DNA of 5,383 nt from positions 1 through 5,383 of the forward strand of contig CAMLHU010000161.1 in the NCBI GenBank assembly GCA_946479825.1. Reading direction: 5' to 3'. A program made the translations under genes and the position numbers. Position 1 is the stretch's first letter, and each line of letters opens with the position of its first letter. Below, one piece after another: positions 5,350 to 5,383 of the stretch. This DNA is from an uncultured Gemmatimonadota bacterium. Its GTDB lineage: Bacteria > Gemmatimonadota > Gemmatimonadetes > Gemmatimonadales > GWC2-71-9. The notes below the pieces were generated by a model. That model was not told where the DNA came from, made no database searches, and saw nothing but the letters and a program-made list of their open reading frames with translations.

Positions 5350-5383
5350 CCCCTCTCCTCCTCTCCTCTTCTTCTTCTCCTCC
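5350..5383. repeat. Homopyrimidine tract with a 20-bp mirror repeat
   Basis: From 5350 to the window edge every base is C or T, and the pyrimidine-rich stretch starts already at 5335 with only two G interruptions (5341, 5349). Bases 5363-5382 read the same forwards and backwards on one strand, centred on CTTCTTCTTC. The tract may continue beyond the window. Low complexity and CCT/CTT slippage explain it sufficiently; triplex (H-DNA) potential is only a possibility. Confidence 0.8.

Overview
The window is very GC-rich and densely coded. By eye, third codon positions are almost all G or C. All six genes I accept lie on the + strand. Nothing here fixes the host. The base composition, the small membrane protein families and the intergenic heptamer-plus-hairpin repeats resemble what I recall of Gemmatimonadota genomes, with other high-GC soil or sediment bacteria as alternatives. 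That is an impression from memory, not a search result.

Region 1 (1-2109) is a two-gene unit. It starts with the 3' part of a P1B-type heavy-metal ATPase whose N-terminus lies outside the window; the ion-path motif is TPCP instead of the common CPC. A pyridoxamine-5'-phosphate-oxidase-like flavin split-barrel protein follows, with a 4-base ATGA overlap and a strong Shine-Dalgarno sequence. Region 2 (2110-2194) is a short gap that may hold a promoter, but no convincing -35/-10 pair is visible.

Region 3 (2195-5216) is a tightly packed four-gene unit. It encodes a small four-helix, His-rich membrane protein resembling DUF2231, a SulP anion transporter with a C-terminal STAS domain, and two short four-helix membrane proteins that are paralogues of each other. 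Junctions are TGATG overlaps or a 6-base gap, so co-transcription and translational coupling are likely. The last gene (4815-5216) lies inside a much longer open frame and is easily missed. The two paralogues resemble the helix of heme-copper oxidase subunit I that carries a low-spin heme ligand, and they have reciprocal His/Glu placements. The joint role of the cluster is unknown. Anion uptake linked to a membrane redox or heme function is my speculation.

Region 4 (5217-5383) has no gene. It holds ten in-register copies of a 7-bp repeat, an imperfect hairpin with a tandem G-A mismatch, and a homopyrimidine tract that runs to the window end. Together they look like a repetitive intergenic element. 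I saw no tRNA, rRNA, CRISPR array, transposase or convincing intrinsic terminator.
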